Shown here: piece by piece, positions 25,547 to 32,561 of the stretch
Numbering within the stretch: the first letter of the stretch is position 1
Layout of the letters: every line of letters starts with the position of its first letter
Virus record (IMG/VR): IMGVR_UViG_3300020436_001049
Span: 1-42,508 of that record
DNA: 42,508 bases
From: a virus
Strand: one strand, 5' to 3'
Program-made: the position numbers and the translations under genes
Notes under the pieces: model-generated
Seen by the model: only the letters and a program-made list of their open reading frames with translations
What the model was told of the DNA's origin: nothing
Databases searched by the model: none

Positions 25547-25927
25547 TCACTTTTCTTCTTCTTCTTCATCATCTTTGTCCAAATCTCTGTAATACTTATT
25601 TATAGCTAAAATGTTTTTTAGATACCTTTTGAACTCTGCCATGTTCATAGATAAGTTCTCATACTCTTTACTTGTAAGGGCATAATAAGCTTTTCTTGGT
25701 GCATTACCCTCTTCAATATCTTTCAGATATTGTTCCATAATTTCTGGTGTTAGGATCTCAAAATCTACATCAACTAATGCTAGTTCTCTTGGTAATGGTG
25801 GATGAAATATAGGTGGTCTTTCTGCTACCCTTACAACTTCTACAGGTTGCTCAGATTTTGGAATCATACTACAACTAGCAACTAAAAATACTGCTAGACT
25901 AATTACTATCTGTTTCAACTTCATCAA
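25547..25927 (-). CDS. putative outer-membrane spanin (Rz1-like lipoprotein)
   Basis: The 126-residue protein starts with a lipoprotein signal, LAVFLVASC, with the lipidated Cys at residue 19. The mature part begins Pro-rich (AERPPIFHPPLPRE) as in Rz1-type spanins, then is helical (YALTSKEYENLSMNMAEFKR) and ends in a run of Asp and Glu. It overlaps the inner-membrane partner by 29 bases, the arrangement typical of Rz/Rz1 pairs. It would sit in the outer membrane and fuse it with the inner one during lysis. At ~108 mature residues it is longer than lambda Rz1. Confidence 0.7.
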   Translation of the reverse strand: MMKLKQIVISLAVFLVASCSMIPKSEQPVEVVRVAERPPIFHPPLPRELALVDVDFEILTPEIMEQYLKDIEEGNAPRKAYYALTSKEYENLSMNMAEFKRYLKNILAINKYYRDLDKDDEEEEEK

Positions 25928-26306
25928 ACTGATCTGGATTTGTCAGAGTTATAAGATCATCTTTAACTCTTTTGGTTGCTTTGTTTACTCTTGTTTCTAT
26001 AAGTCCTGGTTTAGCTAATGCAAGATTATCTAAATCATGCCTTGCAAAAGTATCTCTTAATTTATTGACTTCTCTTTCTGCTTCATTCTTTTCCTTTTCC
26101 ATAGAAGTTATCAAACTATTTTGTTTTTGATTTTGTTCAATCATATTTTTGATTTGTTCATTTTGGGTTTTGATCTCATTTTGTAAAGTAATTTGATTGC
26201 CTTTTAGAGTTGCAATCTGATCTTGTAAATAATCTATATACCAAATGCAACCACCAATAATAGATATTGCTATTGCACCAATAATTAGATTGAGTCTGAG
26301 TCCCAT
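25899..26306 (-). CDS. putative inner-membrane spanin (Rz-like)
   Basis: The 135-residue product has an N-terminal membrane anchor (LNLIIGAIAISIIGGCIWYI) followed by a long periplasmic coiled coil (QIATLKGNQITLQNEIKTQN and onward to EREVNKLRDTFARHD). This is the standard inner-spanin layout. It overlaps the lipoprotein gene by 29 bases and the cyclase gene by 22 bases, so lysis genes and the cyclase are on one message. Recognition is from architecture, since spanins are poorly conserved. Confidence 0.72.
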   Translation of the reverse strand: MGLRLNLIIGAIAISIIGGCIWYIDYLQDQIATLKGNQITLQNEIKTQNEQIKNMIEQNQKQNSLITSMEKEKNEAEREVNKLRDTFARHDLDNLALAKPGLIETRVNKATKRVKDDLITLTNPDQFDEVETDSN

Positions 26307-28072
26307 GTAAATACTTCCAACATTTCTTCTTTACCCTTTACCTTTATTGGATCAAGAGGTGTCAATTCAAATGATAAACCTTTTTCAGTTTCCTTTCCAA
26401 TTAGGATGTGTGCATTTGCTTCTTTGGTAGCACTCTCTAGTCTTGCTGCAGTATTTACAGGATCACCTATTGATGTATAGCAAAACCTTTTTGTGCTTCC
26501 ATGATTTCCTGTAATACTATACCCGGACTGAATCCCACAACCAATTTCAATTGGTGGTAATCCTCTTTCAGCAAATTTTAGATTAAGTTTTATAAGTTCT
26601 GATCTCATTTCTAATGCACAAAGTACAGCTTTTTCTTCATGATTTTCTAATGGGAAAGGAGCTCCAAAGATACCAAAACAAGCGTCACCAATATAGTTTG
26701 AAATAAGACCACCATGTTTTAGAATACACTCAGTTTGCATATCAAGAGATTTGTTCATAATTTCTGTCACTTCTTCTGGTGACAATTCTTCTGACATTGA
26801 AGTAAAGTTCCGGACATCTGTAAAAAGATAAGTGCAATATCTTTTTTCTCCACCTAATCTTAATAACTTGGGATTTTCTTGTAATCTTTTGACTTGCCTT
26901 GGATCAAGATATGTTTCAAATTGTTTTTTGATTTGTTGTCTAAGTTTATATTGTTCTCTATAGTTTAAATAAAATGCTGTCCCACCTGTAAAAATACCAG
27001 AGAACATTGCATAAGATACATCAATAAGTGTCCCATTTTGTATTATTAGAGCTCCAGAAATGCCCTCTAAGGCAATGATTGATGTAAATAGACCTAGTGA
27101 TATACCTAAATTAAACCTATGAAGTACAAACCAAACCATTAGTATAGTCATAATTATCAACAGCATTTCAACAGCAATAGCATAATCTGGGATTGATGGA
27201 CTGTTTTTTATAAGCAAAGATTCAGCTAGAGCAGTTTGAATTTCTTGAGGAAAAAGTAAACCATTGGGTGTTGCAGTTTGAGGTAATATCCCTGGAGCAG
27301 AAACTCCTATGATTACAAACTTACCCTCAACATCCATTTCTTCCAAAGTAGTAGTAGGAGACTTTACATAGCTGATCCATTTTCTACCCAAGTTATCAGT
27401 TGGTATTTGTCCAATGCCTTGTATAGTAATCTCTTCAATGCCATATTCACTTTGTTTGACAATATAAGTATCTGACTCTGCTAATCTTTTTATGATTTGT
27501 GTGGCAAATGCTGGGGTATAACCACCCTCAGTTTTATACAACAAAGGTATTCTTCTTAACAGGTTATCCACATCCACCGGTGCTGAAACCAAACCCTCTA
27601 AAGAACTTTCTCTTATGCTCTCAATGTTTGGCATATACCCATCTACTTTTACTCCAGGGACTTCATCTGCATATCCTAGAATTACTGTTCCTGTAAGTGG
27701 GGGTTGTAGACCATTATCATTTTCAAATGTAGCTACAACTGTTGGTAAATCTTTTATGAAATCAGTAAATATTTCATCTTGTCCAAATCTATCTGGGTAA
27801 GTGAAGTTCATTGTCCATCCAACTCCAATAGCACCCTTTTTCATAATGTCATATTGTATTTGTGCATACATTGATCTAGGAAAAGGAAAACCACCTCTCT
27901 CTCTTATATCTTTTTCTGTTATAGATATGGTTGTGAAATATCCGGATGGTTGTTGTTCCTCTACAAATGCGTCAAAAGTTCTAAGTTTTATTGTCTCAAC
28001 CATTGAAAAATTTGCTAAATATATAGCACTAAATATAAAAAGAAGAGATCCTAGTACCTTTAAATTACCCAT
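26285..28072 (-). CDS. CHASE2-domain class III adenylate/guanylate cyclase
   Basis: A 595-residue membrane cyclase. After an N-terminal hydrophobic segment (5-22), residues ~25-285 are an extracytoplasmic CHASE2 sensor (TFDAFVEEQQPSGYF, GGFPFPRSMYAQIQYDI, WISYVKSPTTTLEE, GKFVIIGVSA). Three membrane segments follow (about 297-370), then a linker (QFETYLDPRQVKRLQENP) and the catalytic domain: metal-binding Asp419 (LFTDVRNFTS) and Asp463 (YIGDACFGIFGAP), and transition-state Asn540 and Arg544 (GDPVNTAARLE). The active-site residues look intact. The product would be cAMP or, less likely, cGMP. In bacteria CHASE2 cyclases often neighbour FecR proteins, as here. It overlaps the FecR gene by 8 bases. 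It is very unusual in a phage lysis region. Confidence 0.92.
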   Translation of the reverse strand: MGNLKVLGSLLFIFSAIYLANFSMVETIKLRTFDAFVEEQQPSGYFTTISITEKDIRERGGFPFPRSMYAQIQYDIMKKGAIGVGWTMNFTYPDRFGQDEIFTDFIKDLPTVVATFENDNGLQPPLTGTVILGYADEVPGVKVDGYMPNIESIRESSLEGLVSAPVDVDNLLRRIPLLYKTEGGYTPAFATQIIKRLAESDTYIVKQSEYGIEEITIQGIGQIPTDNLGRKWISYVKSPTTTLEEMDVEGKFVIIGVSAPGILPQTATPNGLLFPQEIQTALAESLLIKNSPSIPDYAIAVEMLLIIMTILMVWFVLHRFNLGISLGLFTSIIALEGISGALIIQNGTLIDVSYAMFSGIFTGGTAFYLNYREQYKLRQQIKKQFETYLDPRQVKRLQENPKLLRLGGEKRYCTYLFTDVRNFTSMSEELSPEEVTEIMNKSLDMQTECILKHGGLISNYIGDACFGIFGAPFPLENHEEKAVLCALEMRSELIKLNLKFAERGLPPIEIGCGIQSGYSITGNHGSTKRFCYTSIGDPVNTAARLESATKEANAHILIGKETEKGLSFELTPLDPIKVKGKEEMLEVFTWDSDSI

Positions 28073-29153
28073 CTGATTGATTAATTTTTATAACAGTAGA
28101 GCTACCACCATTGATTTTAACATTATTGCAGACACCATCTTGGCATAGAAGAATACTATATGATCCATCAACTGCTAAATCTAATCTTGTTGACTCTGAT
28201 ACTTGTCTTTGAAGAGTAATTATATTATCTGTAATAAAGGTGGTGATTTGTGTTTCTGCGTCTTGACCAAAATTTGTTCCTACTAAATTAACACCAGAGA
28301 CTTCTGCCAAAACATCCTCATCATCAGAGATAGCTAACTCATCAATAATATCAAGTAAGTCCTCAAGAAAATTTATGTCAAGGGCGTCATAATCAATCTC
28401 ACTAAAATTCAAGTCCTCACTTTCCAAAAAGTCCTCTGCCAAAAAATCAAAATCTAAATCATCTTCTGTAAGTATCTCAGTTTTTTTTGTTTGATCTTGA
28501 GTCTCTTGACTTACCTCAATCTCTTTTGGTGGAGTCACAATCAAAAGATTGTCAATAAGTTCTAAAGTTATATCTAAAAGAACAGGTGGAGATGGTGTGC
28601 TTTCAAATACAGAAACAGTAGTTGCTTGAAAAGGTCTGTTGAGTATGACACTTCCAGCTCCTGTAATTACTTCTATTTCACCACTAGATAGTCCAAACTC
28701 ATCCGGAAGAAGTATTACCAAAGTTTCACCCAACTCATTTATTGTCATTGTGAAATCTGTACCATTTATTCCCACAAAAGCAGTTGGTGTTTCAATCTTA
28801 ATATTTGCTTTATTTATATTGTTTAGTTTTGAAGATAAAAATCTTGCAGTACCTAGAGAAAACTTTAGACCTAGTTCACTCTTATTAGGGTCCGGGGAAT
28901 ATACATATTTTGAAATAAAGAGTTTTGAATACTCTGTCAACCACACTTGAGATGAATCTAAAAATGTAATTCCCATTCTGCCATTCTTTGTAATAGCAGT
29001 ATCATTCTGTTGTATTGGTAATTTTAATTCAGCAATAAATGGCTCATCCCTTACAATTTGGGCATTGCCATTTAATTCTGAAACATCTCCTATTGGGTTT
29101 GCATTAACAGGAAGTTGAGCCAGAATCAGACTGAATAATACAAATGTTCGCAT
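28065..29153 (-). CDS. exported FecR-domain protein with acidic C-terminal region
   Basis: The 362-residue product has a signal peptide (MRTFVLFSLILAQLPVNA) and then a FecR domain (about 20-170): GDVSELNGNAQIVRDEP, AITKNGRMGITFLDSSQVWL, then GTARFLSSKL, IETPTAFVGINGTDF and SGEIEVITGAGSVILN. A stretch from about 220 to 290 is very rich in Asp, Glu and Leu (DFDFLAEDFLESEDLNF). The domain occurs in periplasmic or surface regulators and carrier proteins. It begins 50 bases inside the curlin-like gene with an AGGAA site, and ends overlapping the cyclase start. It may present a signal to the CHASE2 domain; that is inference from coupling. Confidence 0.85.
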   Translation of the reverse strand: MRTFVLFSLILAQLPVNANPIGDVSELNGNAQIVRDEPFIAELKLPIQQNDTAITKNGRMGITFLDSSQVWLTEYSKLFISKYVYSPDPNKSELGLKFSLGTARFLSSKLNNINKANIKIETPTAFVGINGTDFTMTINELGETLVILLPDEFGLSSGEIEVITGAGSVILNRPFQATTVSVFESTPSPPVLLDITLELIDNLLIVTPPKEIEVSQETQDQTKKTEILTEDDLDFDFLAEDFLESEDLNFSEIDYDALDINFLEDLLDIIDELAISDDEDVLAEVSGVNLVGTNFGQDAETQITTFITDNIITLQRQVSESTRLDLAVDGSYSILLCQDGVCNNVKINGGSSTVIKINQSDG

Positions 29154-29814
29154 TGTTTCCTGTCTGAATGATCTTTAGATAATCTAAAGCAAGAGTTGAT
29201 TGTTGCTGAATAGTAAACTGTCCATCATCTCCTGTAGAGTCTAAGTAGAAATATCCACCTGCATAACCATCTCCATCATAGGTTATTGTATTGTCATCTC
29301 CATCTAAATCTACATAAGATGTAGCACCATCAATATCTATATTGAAACTCATGGTATTTCCAGAGCCGTTTACTAGCCAATCAAGGTCAAGCTGTTCTGC
29401 TAATGCAGCAGTTCCTTGGTTTAATGTGAAAGTGTTTGTGTTGCCAGAAACATCCACATTCCAATTTGAACTATCAGCAGAATAGGTATCTGTCGGATCA
29501 ATTTGTATGGTGAATAAATTAGTGTCACCATTGAACTCAAAAAAACCTGTTGAATTGTCAGCAAAAATATCACCAAGAAACTTGTTTGAATCACCTAATT
29601 GATTGATGTCCAAAACCATAGTTCCACCATCAAGGTCAAAAGCCACTAATGAGCCAGATGATGAGTTCAGACCACCAATCATATTTGATGATCCAAGTTG
29701 TTCAAGGTCAATACTAGAGTTTGCTCCAGATTGATCAACATAGATTTCATTATCAGTTGCTACTGCAACAAGACTGTTTAATAATAATGAAAACATAAAA
29801 GTCTTTTTAATCAT
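29104..29814 (-). CDS. curlin-like amyloid subunit (CsgA/CsgB-type repeats)
   Basis: From the ATG at 29814 (236 residues) a signal peptide (MIKKTFMFSLLLNSLVAVA) is followed by repeats with the curlin look, alternating polar and hydrophobic residues with Gln, Gly and Asn: IYVDQSGANSSIDLEQLG, TMVLDINQLGDSNKFLG, NVDVSGNTNTFTLNQG, YVDLDGDDNTITYDGDG and IIQTGNNANICIIQSDSG. Repeats are looser and more acidic than in E. coli CsgA. The C-terminus has two Cys. It should be secreted through the CsgG pore encoded just upstream (8-base overlap) and form surface fibres. An in-frame ATG further upstream lies inside csgG and lacks a signal peptide. Confidence 0.78.
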   Translation of the reverse strand: MIKKTFMFSLLLNSLVAVATDNEIYVDQSGANSSIDLEQLGSSNMIGGLNSSSGSLVAFDLDGGTMVLDINQLGDSNKFLGDIFADNSTGFFEFNGDTNLFTIQIDPTDTYSADSSNWNVDVSGNTNTFTLNQGTAALAEQLDLDWLVNGSGNTMSFNIDIDGATSYVDLDGDDNTITYDGDGYAGGYFYLDSTGDDGQFTIQQQSTLALDYLKIIQTGNNANICIIQSDSGSTSC

Positions 29815-30637
29815 GTTTCCAAAATCTCCTTTCATATCCTTGGGATATGATTTCATATAATGCACTCTCTATTGCTTTTTGTAAAGCAATGGTAGTTGCC
29901 TCATTCTCTGCATTACCAACTTCAATCTCAAGAAGTTGTGTCTGCATATCATAGAATCTAAAGACATCCTCAGATTGTCCATAGCTATAAATTGTTTTTG
30001 TTGCCATTGTCTCTAATAGTATTTCTCCGGTAGAAGTGCTTATCATCCTTAGACTTACAGTCACTTGATCCATTTTATATCTGACTGATTTTCCTACCCC
30101 TAACCATCTGGACCCTAAACCCCCGGACAAGATATTTGTGTCATAAGAAACAACAGCACCATCAAATAAAACACCTGCAAAAAGTAATGGCATAAGTTCT
30201 TTTTTTTCTCCATCTGCATTTACAAGTTGATCTCTTGTACTTCTAATCAACTGTCTTTCCTTTGTGAGTGAGTCTAAATTTTGTCTTTCTACAACAACAA
30301 AGAACTGACCATTTGCTGTATGTTTTAGAGCATGGATAAGTAAACTTGAGGGTTGTTGTGTTATAGCAGTAGAGAATAAAGCAAATTCAGAGTTTGATTT
30401 TCTCTGCCCTGTTTGATCAGAGAATGCTGTAGAGTAAACACCAACTACTGGCTTGATGTCTGGGATCTCAACATTTAACAATTCTTCACTATAAAGAGTT
30501 CTTGTTTTAGCTATATTGAGTTTTTTGCTTGGGAATCTTTCTTGTTTTGTGTCCTCAATGACATGAAAGATACTACATCCGGGGAGCAGTAATATTAGTA
30601 ATCCTATTGATAAGGTTTTAAAATGTGAATGTCCCAA
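29807..30637 (-). CDS. csgG: CsgG-like curli secretion channel lipoprotein
   Basis: The 276-residue product has a lipobox (LLILLLPGC, Cys21) and then clear similarity to CsgG: VVGVYSTAFSDQTGQRKSN, TAITQQPSSLLIHALK, FFVVVERQNLDSLTKERQLI, GSRWLGVGKSVRYKMDQVTV, LRMISTSTGEILLETMATKT and DVFRFYDMQTQLLEIEVGNA. CsgG makes a nonameric outer-membrane pore for curlin subunits. The beta-barrel and plug-loop regions appear complete. The start is TTG, 20 bases inside csgF, so expression depends on coupling; no ATG is available nearby. Together with CsgF it makes a plausible working export unit. No CsgE-like gene is seen. Confidence 0.92.
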   Translation of the reverse strand: MGHSHFKTLSIGLLILLLPGCSIFHVIEDTKQERFPSKKLNIAKTRTLYSEELLNVEIPDIKPVVGVYSTAFSDQTGQRKSNSEFALFSTAITQQPSSLLIHALKHTANGQFFVVVERQNLDSLTKERQLIRSTRDQLVNADGEKKELMPLLFAGVLFDGAVVSYDTNILSGGLGSRWLGVGKSVRYKMDQVTVSLRMISTSTGEILLETMATKTIYSYGQSEDVFRFYDMQTQLLEIEVGNAENEATTIALQKAIESALYEIISQGYERRFWKHD

Positions 30638-31139
30638 TTGGCAAAGTTATCTCAGTCACCACTCCATCTGGTGTGGTAATAATTAATGTTATAAATAATC
30701 CATCTTCTGATACTGAGTATTCAATGGTGTTTCCCATCAATTCTAAAGTACCACTTGTCATTGGTGTTTCACCAAATAAGTTATCCACAAGCTGTCTACT
30801 GAGTTGAGCAAAGATTCTTGATTCTAAATTTCTTATGAATCTAGCAAGAGTTGTGTTTTCTTTATCTCTCTCAAGCTGTTCTTGTAGTGCTTTTATGTCA
30901 GCTTTGATAGATTCTTTTCTATTAAATTCTTGATTCTCTATAGTCAAATAATGACTAGAAGTATTGACACCACTAAAGGATGGACTTTTAAACTTATGCA
31001 CAATCTCATCTGCTTTTAGATTTTGTGCAAAAATACCAATAACAAGTATGACACCTATTACTGCAATGATCTTTATGAGTTTATCTTTTTGTTGCTCTAG
31101 TTCTTTTTTTTGAGCTTTTGTTTGCTTTGCTTTTACCAT
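30618..31139 (-). CDS. csgF: CsgF-like curli assembly protein
   Basis: The mature part matches CsgF: EIVHKFKSPSFSGVNTSSHY (the N-terminal segment that enters the CsgG pore), a charged helix (ESIKADIKALQEQLERDKEN), IFAQLSRQLVDNLFGE, then the beta-rich end NTIEYSVSEDGLFITLIITT and VVTEITLPIGTF. CsgF sits on the CsgG pore and helps attach the nucleator. The signal sequence is unusual: ~24 basic and polar residues (VKAKQTKAQKKELEQQKDK) precede the hydrophobic core IIAVIGVILVIGIFA and a likely cleavage after LKA. I use the ATG at 31139; a TTG lies 6 bases upstream. It overlaps its neighbours on both sides. Confidence 0.82.
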   Translation of the reverse strand: MVKAKQTKAQKKELEQQKDKLIKIIAVIGVILVIGIFAQNLKADEIVHKFKSPSFSGVNTSSHYLTIENQEFNRKESIKADIKALQEQLERDKENTTLARFIRNLESRIFAQLSRQLVDNLFGETPMTSGTLELMGNTIEYSVSEDGLFITLIITTPDGVVTEITLPIGTFTF

Positions 31140-31374
31140 TATCAAATTCCACTATGTTTTTATAAGTGTTCAGCTTTTGCTGTAATCTGATAAGGTCATT
31201 ATCCAACACCCTAATTCTATCTATCAATCCTATCAGAATTGTATTGGTTTCGGCAAGTTTGGGTTTGATTTTTTCAGTTATAAATTTCCATATAAAATAT
31301 ACAAACCAAAGCAATCCAAGAACTGCAATGATTGGAAATCCATAATCTGCTATAGCATTTGAGAGACTATCCAA
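31081..31374 (-). CDS. small membrane protein with coiled coil
   Basis: The product has one hydrophobic segment (GFPIIAVLGLLWFVYFIWKF) near the N-terminus and a helical, basic tail (LIRLQQKLNTYKNIVEFDNG, ending KKRTRATKR). Layout resembles BhlA/holin-like phage proteins. I prefer a TTG start at 31374, which has AAAGG 6 bases before it; a TTG at 31401 lacks one. It overlaps csgF by 59 bases and the 65-residue gene by 25. It could be a second holin, or an inner-membrane adaptor for the curli genes. Confidence 0.55.
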   Translation of the reverse strand: MDSLSNAIADYGFPIIAVLGLLWFVYFIWKFITEKIKPKLAETNTILIGLIDRIRVLDNDLIRLQQKLNTYKNIVEFDNGKSKANKSSKKRTRATKR

Positions 31375-31547
31375 ATCAAACCTTTGATTATAAAGTACCA
31401 ACTAGCTAAGCAGATAACAGTCAACATTACTAAAGCAAAAACATTGCTTGGTAATTCTTGATCTCTAAATGATTTTATAGATGTGTGGTTTAGAAAACCT
31501 TTTCTACCCCATCTATTTTTAATCTCTTCTGGCGTCATTTTTTCCAT
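31350..31547 (-). CDS. small single-span membrane protein
   Basis: The 65-residue product has a polar, basic first half (EEIKNRWGRKGFLNHTSIKS) and a hydrophobic second half (NVFALVMLTVICLASWYFII then KGLIWIVSQML), so its C-terminus is in or beyond the membrane. It overlaps the genes on both sides, showing that these four small genes are one translational block. No family is recognised. Role could be lysis control. Confidence 0.55.
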   Translation of the reverse strand: MEKMTPEEIKNRWGRKGFLNHTSIKSFRDQELPSNVFALVMLTVICLASWYFIIKGLIWIVSQML

Positions 31548-31800
31548 CTGCTCTTGCTATCCTATCTAGGTCCGGGGCAATGCCAAGGACTGAACAAATT
31601 GTATTATCTACCCTAATGGTATCATGATTCATTGTTTTCACTCTATTATCTAATGCTTTCACAATACCCTCTATACCAGCAACTTGATTCAATACACTTT
31701 CTAATATGTATTTAATTGTTAAGAAAATAAAGAATCCAGATATAATTGCCAATGCTATAGGAAACCCTACATCAGATATTAGAGTCAAAACATCTTGCAT
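31519..31800 (-). CDS. small membrane protein, BhlA/holin-like
   Basis: The 93-residue product begins with a membrane segment (LISDVGFPIALAIISGFFIF) and continues with an amphipathic helix (VAGIEGIVKALDNRVKTMNH) and a charged end (PDLDRIARADGKND). The DVGFPIA start is like that of the neighbouring protein at 31081 (DYGFPIIA), suggesting the two are related copies. The layout is that of BhlA-type holin-like proteins. Its start overlaps the preceding stop (TAATG). Confidence 0.58.
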   Translation of the reverse strand: MQDVLTLISDVGFPIALAIISGFFIFLTIKYILESVLNQVAGIEGIVKALDNRVKTMNHDTIRVDNTICSVLGIAPDLDRIARADGKNDARRD

Positions 31801-32189
31801 TAGTTATCCTCACCCTTGAACTTTTTGCTCTGACCAGAAGTACCTGCATAAATTCCAAATACTGCTGCCATAGCTCCAACAACAATTGATACTAAAGCAG
31901 ACTGTTCTATGTTTGGGTCCGGCAATTCCATAAACCACATGACAACTTTGTATAAAAGAAATATGTAAACACCAACAAATATCCTTGGAAATATTCTCCA
32001 AGAATCTATTGCCTTTGCTAAGTGAATCCATTTTTGATGAGGGTTTACTCTTTCATCATCTTCAAGTTCTCTGATTTTATCTTTGAGTTGAGATATTTCT
32101 TCAATCATTGACATGAACTTTGACAAGTCCATCTCTACTTCATTTCTATCCATATCCCCTGCAAATCTACCTCTGTTCATATCATCCAT
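31800..32189 (-). CDS. membrane protein with two C-terminal spans, holin-like
   Basis: Residues 1-70 are charged and helical (MDLSKFMSMIEEISQLKDKI); two hydrophobic segments follow (IFPRIFVGVYIFLLYKVVMW and ALVSIVVGAMAAVFGIYAGT), with a short basic end. The second span followed by GTSGQSKK resembles holin-like proteins of marine phages. An AGGAG site lies 6 bases before the ATG. It directly follows the 122-residue gene and precedes the other small membrane genes. It is the best holin candidate of the group other than the gene at 25344. Confidence 0.6.
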   Translation of the reverse strand: MDDMNRGRFAGDMDRNEVEMDLSKFMSMIEEISQLKDKIRELEDDERVNPHQKWIHLAKAIDSWRIFPRIFVGVYIFLLYKVVMWFMELPDPNIEQSALVSIVVGAMAAVFGIYAGTSGQSKKFKGEDN

Positions 32190-32190
32190 G

Positions 32191-32559
32191 TTATGCTCCT
32201 ATTTTTTGATCTGTTAATATTTTTAATCCTTGTAAGTTCAAGGAATCATTCTCATGATGATTTCTAATCCATGTTATCAAATCATCTGGTATTGTTAAAC
32301 TTGCATAAGAAGTAAAATCACTTCTACTTTGATATGCACTTTCAGTTATTAGATTATCTGACTCATCATATTTTTGTCTTGATCTTGGAATAACTGTATC
32401 TACTGAGTCATAAGGAAAATTTAAAGACAGATCAAAACTTGCACTTTTGCCATCTGATCTTGAGGCATTTACTGTATAGGCAATATTTGTAATTACATCT
32501 TGTCCTTTATATTGGATGAATGTATGTGTAAGAATTGTATAGCTAAATGTATAAGTCAT
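32191..32559 (-). CDS. hypothetical protein after the tail tip gene
   Basis: The 122-residue product is beta-like in the first half (TYTFSYTILTHTFIQYKGQD, NIAYTVNASRSDGKSASFDL) and polar in the second (SLTIPDDLITWIRNHHENDS). No signal or membrane segment is seen. Proteins with the theme 'IAYTVNAxRSDG' are common downstream of tail fibre genes in marine phages, but I do not know their function. It starts 2 bases after the tip gene stop. Confidence 0.55.
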   Translation of the reverse strand: MTYTFSYTILTHTFIQYKGQDVITNIAYTVNASRSDGKSASFDLSLNFPYDSVDTVIPRSRQKYDESDNLITESAYQSRSDFTSYASLTIPDDLITWIRNHHENDSLNLQGLKILTDQKIGA

Positions 32560-32561
32560 AA

